A model generated the notes under the pieces. That model saw nothing but the letters and a program-made list of their open reading frames with translations. It did no database searches and was not told the DNA's origin. From the NCBI GenBank assembly GCA_903905455.1, contig CAIVGN010000059.1:1-53960 (forward strand): a stretch of 53,960 nucleotides of DNA. The letters are read 5' to 3'. The stretch's first letter is position 1, and every line of letters begins with the position of its first letter. Shown in pieces: positions 41,866 through 50,617 of this stretch. The DNA comes from an uncultured Archangium sp. (GTDB lineage: Bacteria; Myxococcota; Myxococcia; Myxococcales; Myxococcaceae). A program made the position numbers and the translations under genes.

Positions 41866-42530
41866 GGCTTCACCTCCTTGATCAACCCGGCCACGGCGTT
41901 GACCGCCTCGAGCCCGTTGCGCGCGAAGGCGTCGGCCCCCACGGTGCGAAAGAGGTTCTCGTCGAAGAGGTACGGCGCCCCGCCCACGATGACCTTGATC
42001 CGCCCCTCGAGGTTCCGCTCCTTGAGGAGCGCGCGCACCCCCTTCGCCGCCTGGGCCCCGGTCGCGGTGTGCACCATCAACGACGAGATGCCGATGACCT
42101 GCGCGCCCAGGCGCACGGCCTCGTCCACGAAGCGGTGCGCGGTCACGTTGAGCCCCAGGTCGGTCACCTCGAACATGCCCGCCTTGAGGCACCCCACCAC
42201 GATGCGCTTGCCCAGCCCGTGGAAGTCGCCCAGCGCCGAGCCGATGACCACCGTGCCCGACGAGACGTGCGCCTTCTGGAAGAGCGGCAGCATGCGCTCC
42301 ACCACGTCGGAGCTGATCTGCGAGGCGAGGAAGTGCTGCGCGAGGCTCGTCGCCCCGTCCTCCGCCGAGCGGTTCATCAGGTTCTCCATGGTGGGCAACA
42401 CCACCCGGAACACCACGTCCTCCGGGCCCACCCCCGCGTGGACCGCCTCCTCGATGACTCGCAAGGCCTGGCCGCGGTCCGTGTCGAACAGCGCGTCGCC
42501 GTAGGCCTGGGTGATTTGCTCGATTCGCAC
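41862..42530 (-). CDS. Corrinoid-binding protein (MtaC/MtbC-like), first gene of the operon
   Basis: 222 residues from a GTG at 42530, chosen because GGAGGTGC precedes it by a good ribosome-site distance. An N-terminal helical domain (residues 1-85) is followed by the B12-binding domain with DFHGLG (102-107, the DxHxxG motif whose His 104 ligates cobalt), SSLMVHTATGAQ (149-160) and VIVGGAPY (181-188). Standard length for the MtaC type. It carries the methyl group on its cobalamin. The gene overlaps the methyltransferase by four bases. The 153-base divergent gap upstream should hold the operon promoter; no site is recognised. Confidence 0.9.
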   Translation of the reverse strand: MRIEQITQAYGDALFDTDRGQALRVIEEAVHAGVGPEDVVFRVVLPTMENLMNRSAEDGATSLAQHFLASQISSDVVERMLPLFQKAHVSSGTVVIGSALGDFHGLGKRIVVGCLKAGMFEVTDLGLNVTAHRFVDEAVRLGAQVIGISSLMVHTATGAQAAKGVRALLKERNLEGRIKVIVGGAPYLFDENLFRTVGADAFARNGLEAVNAVAGLIKEVKP

Positions 42531-42683
42531 TGCGCACCTCCGTCGGGTCCACCCCCCAAGCGGTAACGACTGGGGCAAGGAGCGCCATCGGTATTTCCCC
42601 GAGCGCAAGACCTGCGCGGTGGTGCGCCTGACCCCGTGGCTCTTGTTGTCTCGCCGCCGGCTCTCCGCTAGCCAAGGGGTCTC

Positions 42684-43403
42684 ATGGCTCTCCACTTCGG
42701 CTCGCTCATCCCCAACATCTCCAACCGCTTGTCTGCCTGGGAAGAGATTCAGCAGCACCTCACCCGCGAGCCCGCGCCCCGTGTGCGCCCCACCATCACC
42801 TTGTCCCGCGCCTTCGGCTGCGAGGGCTTCGTGCTCGCCGACGCGCTCGAGAAGCAGCTCGAGGCCGCCAGCGGGGAGCCGTGGAACGTCTACGACCGCA
42901 CGCTGCTCGAGGCCGTGGCGAAGGAAGAGGGCATCGATCTCGGCACCCTCGAGCGCCTCGGCGAGACCGCCCGCTCCATCGAGAAGCTCGGCATCACCCC
43001 GCCCGAGTACTACGCCCACGCCGAGGCCTTCCGCGCCGTCGCCAGGCGGCTGGTGCAGTTCGCCACCGTGGGCAACGCCATCATCATTGGCCGGGGTGGC
43101 GCCGTGCTGTGCCACGCGTTGACCAACTGCTTCCACGTGCGCCTCGACGCGAGCCTGGAGTGGCGCGTCAAGTCCATCGAGAAGCGCCTCGAGATGAGCC
43201 ACCCGGAGGCCCTGCACCTCGTGGGCGCCCACGCCGAGGCCCGCGAGATCTTCATGCGCGAACAGCTCCAGGTCGACCCGCACGACCGCTCGTACTTCGA
43301 CATGACCTTCAACAACGGCCGCCACGACGTCGCCGCCATCGCCGCGTCCATCGTCAGCTACGTGCGGACCAGCTGGCCCGACACCAGCTACTTCAAGGGC
43401 TGA
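42684..43403 (+). CDS. Cytidylate-kinase-like protein
   Basis: 239 residues. The family mark ITLSRAFGCEGFVLADALEK (the SRxFGCEG variant of the nucleotide-binding loop, residues 38-57) begins a kinase-like fold. EVAKEEGIDLGTLERLGETA is the helical lid region and AIIIGRGGAVLCHAL the next strand. This Cmk-like family (cytidylate kinase 2 type) has no proven substrate, although AMP/CMP-like molecules are assumed. It overlaps the DUF2252 gene by eleven bases, tail to tail. No signal peptide. Confidence 0.83.
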   Translation: MALHFGSLIPNISNRLSAWEEIQQHLTREPAPRVRPTITLSRAFGCEGFVLADALEKQLEAASGEPWNVYDRTLLEAVAKEEGIDLGTLERLGETARSIEKLGITPPEYYAHAEAFRAVARRLVQFATVGNAIIIGRGGAVLCHALTNCFHVRLDASLEWRVKSIEKRLEMSHPEALHLVGAHAEAREIFMREQLQVDPHDRSYFDMTFNNGRHDVAAIAASIVSYVRTSWPDTSYFKG

Positions 43404-44499
43404 GCGCGCCGTCGACGCCGCGACAGAAGTCGACGAAGGCCTGCTCGTGCAGCCCTGCCACGTGGGCCGCCCGCTGCATCACCAGCGCCCGGTGTTGGTC
43501 GCTCCACGCGGCGGGCTTGCGCGCCCCGCGCCGGTGCACCTCGCCGGCCATCATCCCCAGGGCCTTCATCGCCTGGGGCAACGCCGCGCGGTCGAAGTCG
43601 TCGGCTGACAGCTTCTCGTCGCTGCCGAAGAGCGGCCGCACGATGACCGGCACCGTGCCCAGGGTCGCCGCGGCCACCTCCAGCGGCGCTCGCGGCAGGC
43701 ACTTCACCCACGCCGCCCGCAAGGCCGGGGCGTCGGCCGGGGCGCTCGAGAAGCTGCTGCCCCGCACCTCCTTGATCTCCAGCAACCTCGAGACCTCGCC
43801 GATCCGGATGAGCACCAGCAGCCGCTCGACGCCGAGGCTGCCCGTGCCCGCCACGCGCCGCGTGAAGTCCACCAGGGTCACCGCGGGCTGCTTCGTGGCC
43901 TGCGCCCACTCCACGACCACCCGCTTGACCTGGTTGCCCAGCGCGGCCGGGGCCGGGGGCGTCTTGTCATCGCGGATCAATTGATCCGGCCCGGCCAGCC
44001 GCTTGGCCAGCAGCTTGCCGTCGGTCTTCAGGCTCGCCGCGGCGAGCACCCGGGCCAGCGACGCCGGCAACCGCACCGCCGCGCCAGCGACCCCGGCCGC
44101 GTGGCCCTCGAGCACTGCCTCGGCCAGGCGCAGCACCTCGAGGCCGGTGCAGCCCAACTCGGGCCGGGCGAGGAGCAGCGAGGTCAGCAGCCGCACCACG
44201 TCGAAGCACCAGGGGCCCTCGAAGGTCTCGTCGAAGTCGTTGACGTGCAGGGCCACGCCGCGGGCGGTGCGGAAGGTGCCGATGTTCTCGAGGTGCAGGT
44301 CGCCCACCAGGGTGCCCGTGCCCGGGATGCCGCGCAGCAGCGCCGGCTCGCGGCGCATCACCTCCGCCCACAAGGCCGAGGCTCCGCGCAGGAAGGCGAA
44401 GGGCGAGGCCGTCATGCGGGACCACTTGCGCTTCAGGAGCGCGGGCGTCTTTCCCAGGCGCTGGAGGTCGGCGTCGAGCTGCACGGTCGCGAGGGACAT
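43393..44499 (-). CDS. DUF2252-family kinase-like protein
   Basis: 368 residues from the ATG at 44499. Marks: TGTLVGDLHLENIGTF (residues 61-76), HVNDFDETFEGPWCFD (85-100) and VVRLLTSLLLARPELG. The HLENIG and NDFDE/D100 segments match the catalytic and metal-binding loops of aminoglycoside-phosphotransferase-like kinases. No substrate is known. Common in Myxococcota. No neighbour indicates its target. 74 bases separate it from the VapC stub upstream. Confidence 0.83.
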   Translation of the reverse strand: MSLATVQLDADLQRLGKTPALLKRKWSRMTASPFAFLRGASALWAEVMRREPALLRGIPGTGTLVGDLHLENIGTFRTARGVALHVNDFDETFEGPWCFDVVRLLTSLLLARPELGCTGLEVLRLAEAVLEGHAAGVAGAAVRLPASLARVLAAASLKTDGKLLAKRLAGPDQLIRDDKTPPAPAALGNQVKRVVVEWAQATKQPAVTLVDFTRRVAGTGSLGVERLLVLIRIGEVSRLLEIKEVRGSSFSSAPADAPALRAAWVKCLPRAPLEVAAATLGTVPVIVRPLFGSDEKLSADDFDRAALPQAMKALGMMAGEVHRRGARKPAAWSDQHRALVMQRAAHVAGLHEQAFVDFCRGVDGALSP

Positions 44500-44573
44500 G
44501 GGCGCGCACTGTCGCACAGCGAGCCCTCGACGGTGGGGCTCAGCCCGTGGCGGCTCACCGCAATGCGCTGTGC

Positions 44574-44852
44574 TCAGTCGTCCAGGTCGAGGAGGTTCTT
44601 GAACGGCTTACGCTTCTTCCAACGGTACGTCCGGAACTCGCGGCGATCGGTCGACAGGATTCGCCCGTCGTTGCGTTCCTCGGCCAGCAGGACGAGCGAG
44701 GCGTCGGCGAGATCCATCGGAAGATCGGCGTAGTGTTTCATGGCGGCCTCGAGCCGAGGCCAGTGTCCTGCGTTCAATTCGAAGATGTCGAAGGCGCCAG
44801 CCCGCGCACTCGCGACCACCAGGGGAGGCGTCAGAAGCGACGTCGTTTCCAC
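44574..44852 (-). pseudogene. VapC (PIN domain) C-terminal stub
   Basis: Ninety-two codons. The C-terminal half is a clear PIN domain: LEAAMKHYADLPMDLADASL, LVLLAEERNDGRILSTDRRE and RTYRWKKRKP. The two last acidic residues are present, but the first Asp (LLDT-type) and the N-terminal about 45 residues are missing, and METTSLLTPPLVVAS before it is unrelated. The 5' side overlaps the next gene by 22 bases. No antitoxin gene is adjacent. The simplest reading is a truncated, inactive toxin gene. Confidence 0.6.
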
Positions 44853-45307
44853 GCCACCGCGTCACCCTGCAGGTCGGCCGCGGCGAGCGCCTCGGCGCCG
44901 TTGGCCACCAGCAGCTCGTTGGTGAAGCGCAACACGTGGTCGCGCTCGCACCCCGCCATGCAGGCCTCGGCAGGCTTGCGGAACAGCACCACGTTGGGGC
45001 GACCCTTCGTCGGGCGCCACTCCGCCGTCCAGTCCACGCCGTCGTGGGACAGCAGCACGTAGGTTCCTCCGCGCGACGGGGCAGCGCGCAGCCGCGGTCC
45101 TCTCTGGGTCCAGGTGAGCGGCCGGGGGCCCGCCCTGGGCGCAGTCGCGCGCTTGCGCGAGGGCGGCGCACTGGCGGGTCGGCTGGTGCGGACGGCCGGC
45201 TTGGTGCGGACGGCTGGCTTGGTGCGGACGGCTGGCTTGGTGCGGCTGGACTTGGCAGCGGTCTTGCGGGAGCTGGTACGAGTGGACTTGCGGGGCACGG
45301 GGCGCAC
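44831..45307 (-). CDS. Basic protein with Lys/Arg repeats and a Cys-containing C-terminal domain
   Basis: 158 residues from a GTG at 45307. The N-terminal 50 residues are very basic and hold three copies of RTKPAV, encoded by an 18-bp tandem repeat, as in histone-H1-like nucleic-acid-binding tails. The C-terminal 100 residues form an acidic-to-neutral domain (GTYVLLSHDGVDWTAEWR, FRKPAEACMAGCERDHVLRF) with two Cys. No family recognised. The end overlaps the VapC stub. DNA or RNA binding by the tail is inferred. Confidence 0.55.
   Translation of the reverse strand: MRPVPRKSTRTSSRKTAAKSSRTKPAVRTKPAVRTKPAVRTSRPASAPPSRKRATAPRAGPRPLTWTQRGPRLRAAPSRGGTYVLLSHDGVDWTAEWRPTKGRPNVVLFRKPAEACMAGCERDHVLRFTNELLVANGAEALAAADLQGDAVAWKRRRF
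45184..45247. repeat. 18-bp tandem repeat inside the basic protein gene
   Basis: About 3.5 copies of TGGTGCGGACGGCTGGCT (one has CCGGCT) encode the RTKPAV repeats. Such repeats can change copy number by slippage; each unit is in frame, so length variation would not break the gene. Confidence 0.75.
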
Positions 45308-45525
45308 GGTATGAGCGCCGGGGCCAGGGCGTCCAGAAACCGGCCGTGGCTCCCGAGGAGTGCCGTGCCTCGCGGCTGGTGGCCTTCAGTTGCAAGGGAC
45401 GCGGGCGTGGTGCGGGAAGTGGAGCGCCCCCTTCGTCGCGCTGGGAGAGACCGCGAGCCGCGGCCTCCGATTTCGTTACGAGACGCCAGATTTCGTTAGA
45501 AATCCTCCCTCACCTTCGAAAACCG

Positions 45526-46232
45526 TTACTCCGCGGCGGCGCGAATGGAGGTCTTCATGTGCGTCTTCACCGCCTTCTCCTTCGCCGTGTTTCGCGAAAC
45601 CGGACCACGAAGTCGAGTTCGGCTCGGAATTCGACCTTCACGGTCTGCTCGACCCAGCGAGCGAGCGCCTCGGCCATGGGGGTGGCGTCGAAGAACCGGT
45701 AGAGCCCGGCGGTCTCGTTCCTGACGACGACCACCCCCGCCTCGTCTTCGTCGAAATCCACCAGGCGCATCAGGGGAACTGAGAACGCCTCGAGGCACGC
45801 ATCGTACTCCGCCCTGCGTTCGAGCATCACCGCCGACACCGGGAAGATGAGCCCCTTCGGGGTGAATCCACGTCTCGCCAGGATGTGGTGGATGAGCAGT
45901 CGGTGGAGTCGGCCGTTCCCGTCGGAGAACGGGTGGATGAAGACGAAGCCGAAGGAGACAACTGCAGCCCGGACCACGGCGTCGACCGTCGAGTCCTCGA
46001 GGCGGCGTGCACAGGTGAGGAGGCCATCCATGAGCGACCCGACATCGGCTGGCTGCGGGGCGATGTAGTGGATCCTCTGGCGCGCGAGGTCGATCTGCGC
46101 CCCAACGTACACCTGGTCCGTGCGCCACCCACTGTCGGCGAATCGGTCGTCGACGGTGGCGTCTTGAAGCCTGATCAGGTCGGCAGAGGTGATTCGTTGG
46201 AGCTCCGCAGCTCCGCGCAGCAGCGCCACCAT
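45526..46232 (-). pseudogene. Fic-domain (AMP transferase) gene, N-terminally truncated and frameshifted at the 3' end
   Basis: A 221-residue frame (45567-46232) starting MVALLRGAAELQRITSADL holds the Fic core: VYVGAQIDLARQRIHYIAP, then HPFSDGNGRLHRLLIHHIL (residues 100-118), complete HxFx(D/E)GNGRxxR. Usual relatives carry about 200 further residues before this point, missing here; a small zinc-ribbon gene occupies that side. The frame stops in an Arg run (RETRRRRR), but a shift of one frame near 45590 continues as KEKAVKTHMKTSIRAAAE to 45526. Active in principle, but probably a decaying toxin-like gene. No antitoxin is seen. Confidence 0.6.
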
Positions 46233-46429
46233 CAGGTCTCTTGCGCACGCGCCTCAGCGCCGCAGCCGGGACACCGGAAGGGATCGCCGGCGGCCGTCGG
46301 CTCGAGGAACCGCAAGCCCGTGGCTGCCTGACCCGGCTCAACAGTGGTGATGAGCTGCCCACCGATGAGAACGTCCTCGGCCAGACCGCACTTTGGGCAC
46401 GTCAACAAGTCGCGGTGGTTCGGGAACAA
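46232..46429 (-). CDS. Small zinc-ribbon protein
   Basis: 65 residues. CPKCG (11-15) and CPGCG (near residue 53-57) form a zinc ribbon pair; between them is a LIGGQLITTVEPGQAATG strand. The stop shares one base with the ATG of the Fic fragment, so the two overlap in translation. It occupies the space where the N-terminal part of a full Fic gene would be, so it may be a newly recruited or chimeric gene. Function unknown. Confidence 0.5.
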   Translation of the reverse strand: MFPNHRDLLTCPKCGLAEDVLIGGQLITTVEPGQAATGLRFLEPTAAGDPFRCPGCGAEARAQET

Positions 46430-46551
46430 CCCAAGAAGACGAGCCTGCCGTTGCGACTGCTGTCGCGAAACTCGCGCGCCCGTGCACCTCGGCGCTCACG
46501 CCCACCCCTCGCTCGCCTCAGACGCTTCGCGTTGCCCGGTTTGTTCTTCCT

Positions 46552-47136
46552 TCACTTTCTCCGGTTTTCACTTTCGAGGAGCGCCCCCAGGTTGGCGGTG
46601 AGCTGCGACAGGTCAGGACTTTCCCAGCCCACGCGCGCGCAAACCTGCGCCCAGCGAGGGTCAGGGCTCGTGCCCGCTTCGTTCAAGCGACGCCTGCGCA
46701 CGGAGTTCCAGGTCGATTCGCCGACCCAGCCTGCCTGGTAGGCCAGCATCTCGAGGATCAGCTCCGCCCGCTTCGCACCGAACCAACCGACCACCTGCAC
46801 CGACTCGAAGTGCGGGCTGAGGGCCTCGAAGGCGTCGCGGGGCTCGCTCCCGAGCACCGCGGTGAATGCTGCGGCCGCGAGGCGGTGGCGGACCTCTGGG
46901 TTGTCGAGCTCACCCGTGCCCGAGGGCCGCGGCTCGTTGCGGCCGGGCAGCCCTTCGGTCAGCTCGCGGAGTGCGTGGTTCACGTCGTCTGCGGTCAGGC
47001 TTTCCATGGGGCGATTCTCCTCGATGATCGGGGCGACGAAGCAGACGTACCTCGACGTCGTCTCGACGTTGACGGCCGCGCCGACGTCGCGCAACCGCTT
47101 CAGGTGGGCTCTCGTTTGCGCGGGTTCTTCCTTCAC
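46552..47136 (-). CDS. Hypothetical protein
   Basis: 194 residues from the ATG at 47136; the ATG at 47007 (MESLTADDVNHALREL) is an alternative. It has mainly helical segments: RAHLKRLRDVGAAVNV at the start, DNPEVRHRLAAAAFTAVLG, then WFGAKRAELILEMLAYQAGW and LGALLESENRRK. Third-position G/C is lower than in neighbouring genes, which fits recent transfer. Not recognised. It lies between the small zinc-ribbon gene and a 59-residue gene, on the same strand as both. Confidence 0.5.
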   Translation of the reverse strand: MKEEPAQTRAHLKRLRDVGAAVNVETTSRYVCFVAPIIEENRPMESLTADDVNHALRELTEGLPGRNEPRPSGTGELDNPEVRHRLAAAAFTAVLGSEPRDAFEALSPHFESVQVVGWFGAKRAELILEMLAYQAGWVGESTWNSVRRRRLNEAGTSPDPRWAQVCARVGWESPDLSQLTANLGALLESENRRK

Positions 47137-47181
47137 GTACGAGGTGACGGAGGTGGCGACGCGGGCCGATGAGCAGCAGCG

Positions 47182-47361
47182 CTACCAGATCGAGGGCTTC
47201 CCCTCCTCGAGGCGCACCGCGGGGGCGAGCGTGGCGTCGCTGCGCTGGAAGCCGACCCTCGCCATGCGCTCGGCGACGGTGTCCTGCTCGAACTCGGTGA
47301 TCAACCCCAGGAACAGGCGGTCGCGCACCACGGCCACGAAGGGCTCGCCGCTCTCGTTCAT
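47182..47361 (-). CDS. Small 59-residue protein after the hybrid kinase
   Basis: Read from the ATG at 47361, which lies ten bases after the hybrid kinase stop, the frame gives MNESGEPFVAVVRDRLFLG, EFEQDTVAERMARVGFQR and a final KPSIW. Codons have the local high third-position G/C, and the charge pattern is protein-like. No domain recognised. Closeness to the kinase stop suggests it is co-transcribed. The rest of the gap (47137-47181) is empty. Confidence 0.5.
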   Translation of the reverse strand: MNESGEPFVAVVRDRLFLGLITEFEQDTVAERMARVGFQRSDATLAPAVRLEEGKPSIW

Positions 47362-47371
47362 CTTGAAGCGC

Positions 47372-49885
47372 TCAGCCCGTGGCGGCGACGGGCAGCGGCT
47401 GCAGGTGCCGGGCGAGCGTGCGCTCGAGGTCTTCGAGGCGCACCGGCTTGCTCAGGAAGTCGTCCATGCCGGCGGCGAGGCAGCGCTCGCGGTCGCCCTC
47501 CATCACCCCCGCGGTCAGGGCCACGATGGGCACCGGCGCGTGCTGCGTGGCGCGGATGCGGCGGGTGGCCTCGAAGCCGTCCACGTCGGGCATCTGGCAG
47601 TCCATGAACACCAGGTCGAAGCCCCCGCGCGCGAAGGCCTCGATGGCAGCGCCGCCGTCAGACGCCAGCTCCACCTCGCAGCCCAGCTTGCGCAAGAGGC
47701 CCATCACCACGCGCTGGTTGACGGGGTTGTCCTCGGCCACCAGCACCCGCGCCTCGAACTGCCGGTAGCTGGGCTTCAAGTGCACCGGGGCGAGGGGGCG
47801 CTCGTGCAGCAGCTGCGCGAGCTGTTGATGCAGCGCGTGTTCGCGCACCGGCGAGGGCAGCACGAAGGCGGCGCCGGTCTCCTCGAGGTGGCTGCCGTCG
47901 AGGCGGCGCAGCAAGCCCACCTTCTTCCCGGCGGCGACGAGCGCAGTGGCCAGCGCCCCGCCCGTTCCCTTCGCGTGGCCCTGGTCCACCAACACCACGT
48001 CCGCGTGGTCGACGTCGTCCACCACCACCACCCCCGCAGGCTCGAGCTGGTTGCGCAGCGCCGCGCGGCTCCGGGGGCGGTCTTCGAGCAGCGCCACCCG
48101 CCCGCGCAGCGCGAGCCGCGAGACGGCCTGGGTGTGCACCGCCATGGGCAGGGCGACGCTGAAGATGGTCTGGCCCGGCGAAGAGTCGACGTCGATGGCG
48201 CCGCGCATCAGCTGCGTGAGGCCCTTGCAGATGACGAGGCCGAGGCCCGAGCCGCCGAAGCGCCGGGTGGTGCTCCCGTCTTCCTGGCTGAAGGCGGAGA
48301 AGAGCCGGGGCAGCGCGTCGGGGGCGATGCCCACGCCGGTGTCGGTGATGGTGAAGAGCAGCATCGCCTCTTCACCGACGCGGGGCATGCAGTCCACGGT
48401 CAGCTCCACCGAGCCCTTCGCCGTGAACTTCACCGCGTTCGAGAGGAGGTTGAGCAGCACCTGCCGCAGCCGCGTGGGGTCTCCCCACAGCAGCCCGGGC
48501 ACCGCGTGGGTGATGCGGCACACGAGCTCGAGGCGCTTGCCGTGGGCCTGCGGCGCCACCACCGCGGCCGCGTCTTCCACCACCTCGCGCACCGAGAAGG
48601 GGATGCGCTCGAGCTGCACCTTGCCCGCCTCGAGCCGCGAGAAGTCGAGGATGTCGTTGATCAACGCCAGCAGGCCCTCGCCGCAGGCGCGCACCGTGTC
48701 GAGGTACTCGCGCTGCTGGCCGGTGAGGCTGGTCTCCGAGAGCAGCCGCGTCATGCCGATGACCCCGTTCATCGGGGTGCGGATCTCGTGCGACATGGTG
48801 GCGAGGAAGTCGCTGCGCGCCCGGGCGAAGGCGAGGGCCGAGTCGCGCGCCGCCTCGAGGCCTTCCTCGTAACGGAGTCGCTCGCTGATGTCGTGCCACT
48901 CCGAGAGCAGCACGCGGCGGTGGCCCAGGGTCAGCGGCGTCAGCGTCACCTCGACCTGGGCCGGCGCGCGTTGCAACGGCTGGTACACCCAGTCGAAGCG
49001 GTGGCTGCCCTCGGTGCGCGCGATGTTCTCCATGCGGGTGAGCATGTCGGCCGAGCGCTTGCCCGAGGGCTGGGTGGTGGGTGAGAGGTCAGCCGGCTGG
49101 CGGTGCAGCACCTCGGCCTTGGCGCCGAAGCCCAGCAGCGCCACCGCGGCGGGGTTGCAGTCGATGAAGCCGGTCTCGTCGTAGAGCGCGAGCGCGGTGC
49201 TGCTCTGCTCGAAGAGCACGCGGAAGCGCTCCTGGCTGGCGACGCGCTCGGTGACGTCCTGCATCAGCCACACCTCGTGGGTGCCGTCGCGGCGCGTCGA
49301 GCAGTCCACCATGCGGTCGCTGCCGTCCTTGCGGCGCAGGGTGAGCACGCGGCCCGACTCGAGCGACTGCAGGCGGTCGAGCTCGTACAGCCCGCGCACC
49401 GTCTCGGCGTCGTCGCCGTAGAGCGTGCTGAACCAGGCGTCGAGCGTCGGCACCTCGTCGGCGCGGTAGCCGGTGAGCGCCTCGGCAGCCTTGTTGATGA
49501 ACACCGCGCCGTCGTGGAGGTAGAGCGCCGGGGCCGCCATCAACCCGATGAAGCGCCGGTACACGCCCGTTTCATCGCGCGGCGAAAGCTGCCGGGTGAG
49601 CAGCGCGGCCCACTTCTCGACCTGGGCGAGCATCGTGGCGTCGAAGGCGTCGGCGCGGAACGAGCCGAGCCACAAGGTACCCCGCAACCCCTCGGCACCC
49701 TGGAGCGGCACGCGCCAGATCGACTGCACGGAAGGGAGGTCGTCGGTACCCCAGCGCGGTGGATTGACCCCCCGCTCGAGGCTGACGAGCTTCAAGCCCA
49801 GCGTCTCGCCCATCAGCGCAAGGGTCTGATCAACCAGCGCGGCGGGCGCATCGTCCAGGCTTGGCGGTGCGTCGTGAACGAACAC
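47372..49885 (-). CDS. Multi-domain hybrid histidine kinase (GAF, two PAS, kinase, two receivers)
   Basis: 837 residues from the ATG at 49885. No membrane helix. Domains in order: GAF-like (20-100), PAS (110-210, LYLHDGAVFINKAAEALTGY), PAS (220-335, ALALYDETGFIDCNPAAVAL), HisKA with His 366 ([18 protein letters not shown]), ATPase (LNLLSNAVKFT, DTGVGIA, GGSGLGL), a receiver-like domain without the usual acidic pair (about 605-700), and a true receiver with Asp 762 (VFMDCQMPDVDG) and Lys in SKPV. Cytoplasmic sensor; ligand unknown. The small gene at 47182 follows at ten bases. It is the largest of the three hybrid kinases here. Confidence 0.92.
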   Translation of the reverse strand: MFVHDAPPSLDDAPAALVDQTLALMGETLGLKLVSLERGVNPPRWGTDDLPSVQSIWRVPLQGAEGLRGTLWLGSFRADAFDATMLAQVEKWAALLTRQLSPRDETGVYRRFIGLMAAPALYLHDGAVFINKAAEALTGYRADEVPTLDAWFSTLYGDDAETVRGLYELDRLQSLESGRVLTLRRKDGSDRMVDCSTRRDGTHEVWLMQDVTERVASQERFRVLFEQSSTALALYDETGFIDCNPAAVALLGFGAKAEVLHRQPADLSPTTQPSGKRSADMLTRMENIARTEGSHRFDWVYQPLQRAPAQVEVTLTPLTLGHRRVLLSEWHDISERLRYEEGLEAARDSALAFARARSDFLATMSHEIRTPMNGVIGMTRLLSETSLTGQQREYLDTVRACGEGLLALINDILDFSRLEAGKVQLERIPFSVREVVEDAAAVVAPQAHGKRLELVCRITHAVPGLLWGDPTRLRQVLLNLLSNAVKFTAKGSVELTVDCMPRVGEEAMLLFTITDTGVGIAPDALPRLFSAFSQEDGSTTRRFGGSGLGLVICKGLTQLMRGAIDVDSSPGQTIFSVALPMAVHTQAVSRLALRGRVALLEDRPRSRAALRNQLEPAGVVVVDDVDHADVVLVDQGHAKGTGGALATALVAAGKKVGLLRRLDGSHLEETGAAFVLPSPVREHALHQQLAQLLHERPLAPVHLKPSYRQFEARVLVAEDNPVNQRVVMGLLRKLGCEVELASDGGAAIEAFARGGFDLVFMDCQMPDVDGFEATRRIRATQHAPVPIVALTAGVMEGDRERCLAAGMDDFLSKPVRLEDLERTLARHLQPLPVAATG

Positions 49886-49921
49886 GCGGGAGCCCAGAGC
49901 AAGGCCCGTGCTTGACGCATG

Positions 49922-50599
49922 TCAACTCTGCAACAGCCGGTCGATCTCCGCCTCGGTGAGGGCCACGAAGCGCCCGGCCTCGGCCTCGTACAGGTGGAGC
50001 ATGGCGTGCTCGATGTCGAACCACAGTCCGTGCAGCCGCACTTCACCCTGGCGTAAGCGCTTGCGGACGGGCTCGAAGCTGGCCACGTGCTCGAGCTGCT
50101 GCAGCACGTTGGCCTGGCCCAGTTGGTCGACCTCGTTGAGGCCCTCGGCGAACTTCATCGTGGCGGCGCGGGCCTTCGAGGCCTCGCCGTGGGCCAGCCA
50201 GCGGACGAGGTTGGGCGCGGTCTGGGTCAGCGCCTGGCGGCCCTTGATCAACGCCGACATCGCGCCGCAGTTGCTGTGACCGCACACCGCGATGTCGCGA
50301 ATGCCCAGCACCTCGAGCGCGTACTCGATGGCCGAGGCCTCGGACACGTCGCCGATGCTGTGCCCGCTGGTGTCGGCCGGGGCGATGAGGTTGCCCACGC
50401 TGCGCACCACGAAGACGTCCCCGGGCTCGGCGCTGGTGATGAGGTGCGGCACCACGCGGCTGTCGGAGCACGCGAAGAGCAGCAGCTCGGGGTCCTGGCC
50501 GTGCGCGAGCTGCTTCATGAGCGGCTTGAGCGAGGGCCGGAACTCCTGGTCGAAGTTCATCAGGCCGCGGAAGAGGCGATGCACCGGCTCGGGTTTCAT
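49922..50599 (-). CDS. Beta-class carbonic anhydrase
   Basis: 225 residues from the ATG at 50599. Zinc ligands and the active site are intact: LLFACSDSRVVPHLI (Cys 44, Asp 46, Arg 48) and VCGHSNCGAMSAL (His 108, Cys 111). It interconverts carbon dioxide and bicarbonate; the sequence is of the plant/bacterial beta type. No signal peptide, so cytoplasmic. Its stop is 18 bases from the start side of the next gene's stop (50618) on the same strand, after the Ser/Thr kinase, so the two may be co-transcribed. Confidence 0.92.
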   Translation of the reverse strand: MKPEPVHRLFRGLMNFDQEFRPSLKPLMKQLAHGQDPELLLFACSDSRVVPHLITSAEPGDVFVVRSVGNLIAPADTSGHSIGDVSEASAIEYALEVLGIRDIAVCGHSNCGAMSALIKGRQALTQTAPNLVRWLAHGEASKARAATMKFAEGLNEVDQLGQANVLQQLEHVASFEPVRKRLRQGEVRLHGLWFDIEHAMLHLYEAEAGRFVALTEAEIDRLLQS

Positions 50600-50617
50600 G
50601 GGTCTTCGAGGCTCCAC

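Noticed and set aside
46862-49084. 740-codon plus-strand frame opposite the large hybrid kinase
   Set aside because: Antisense to H, N and G box sequences of the kinase; composition is typical of shadow frames.
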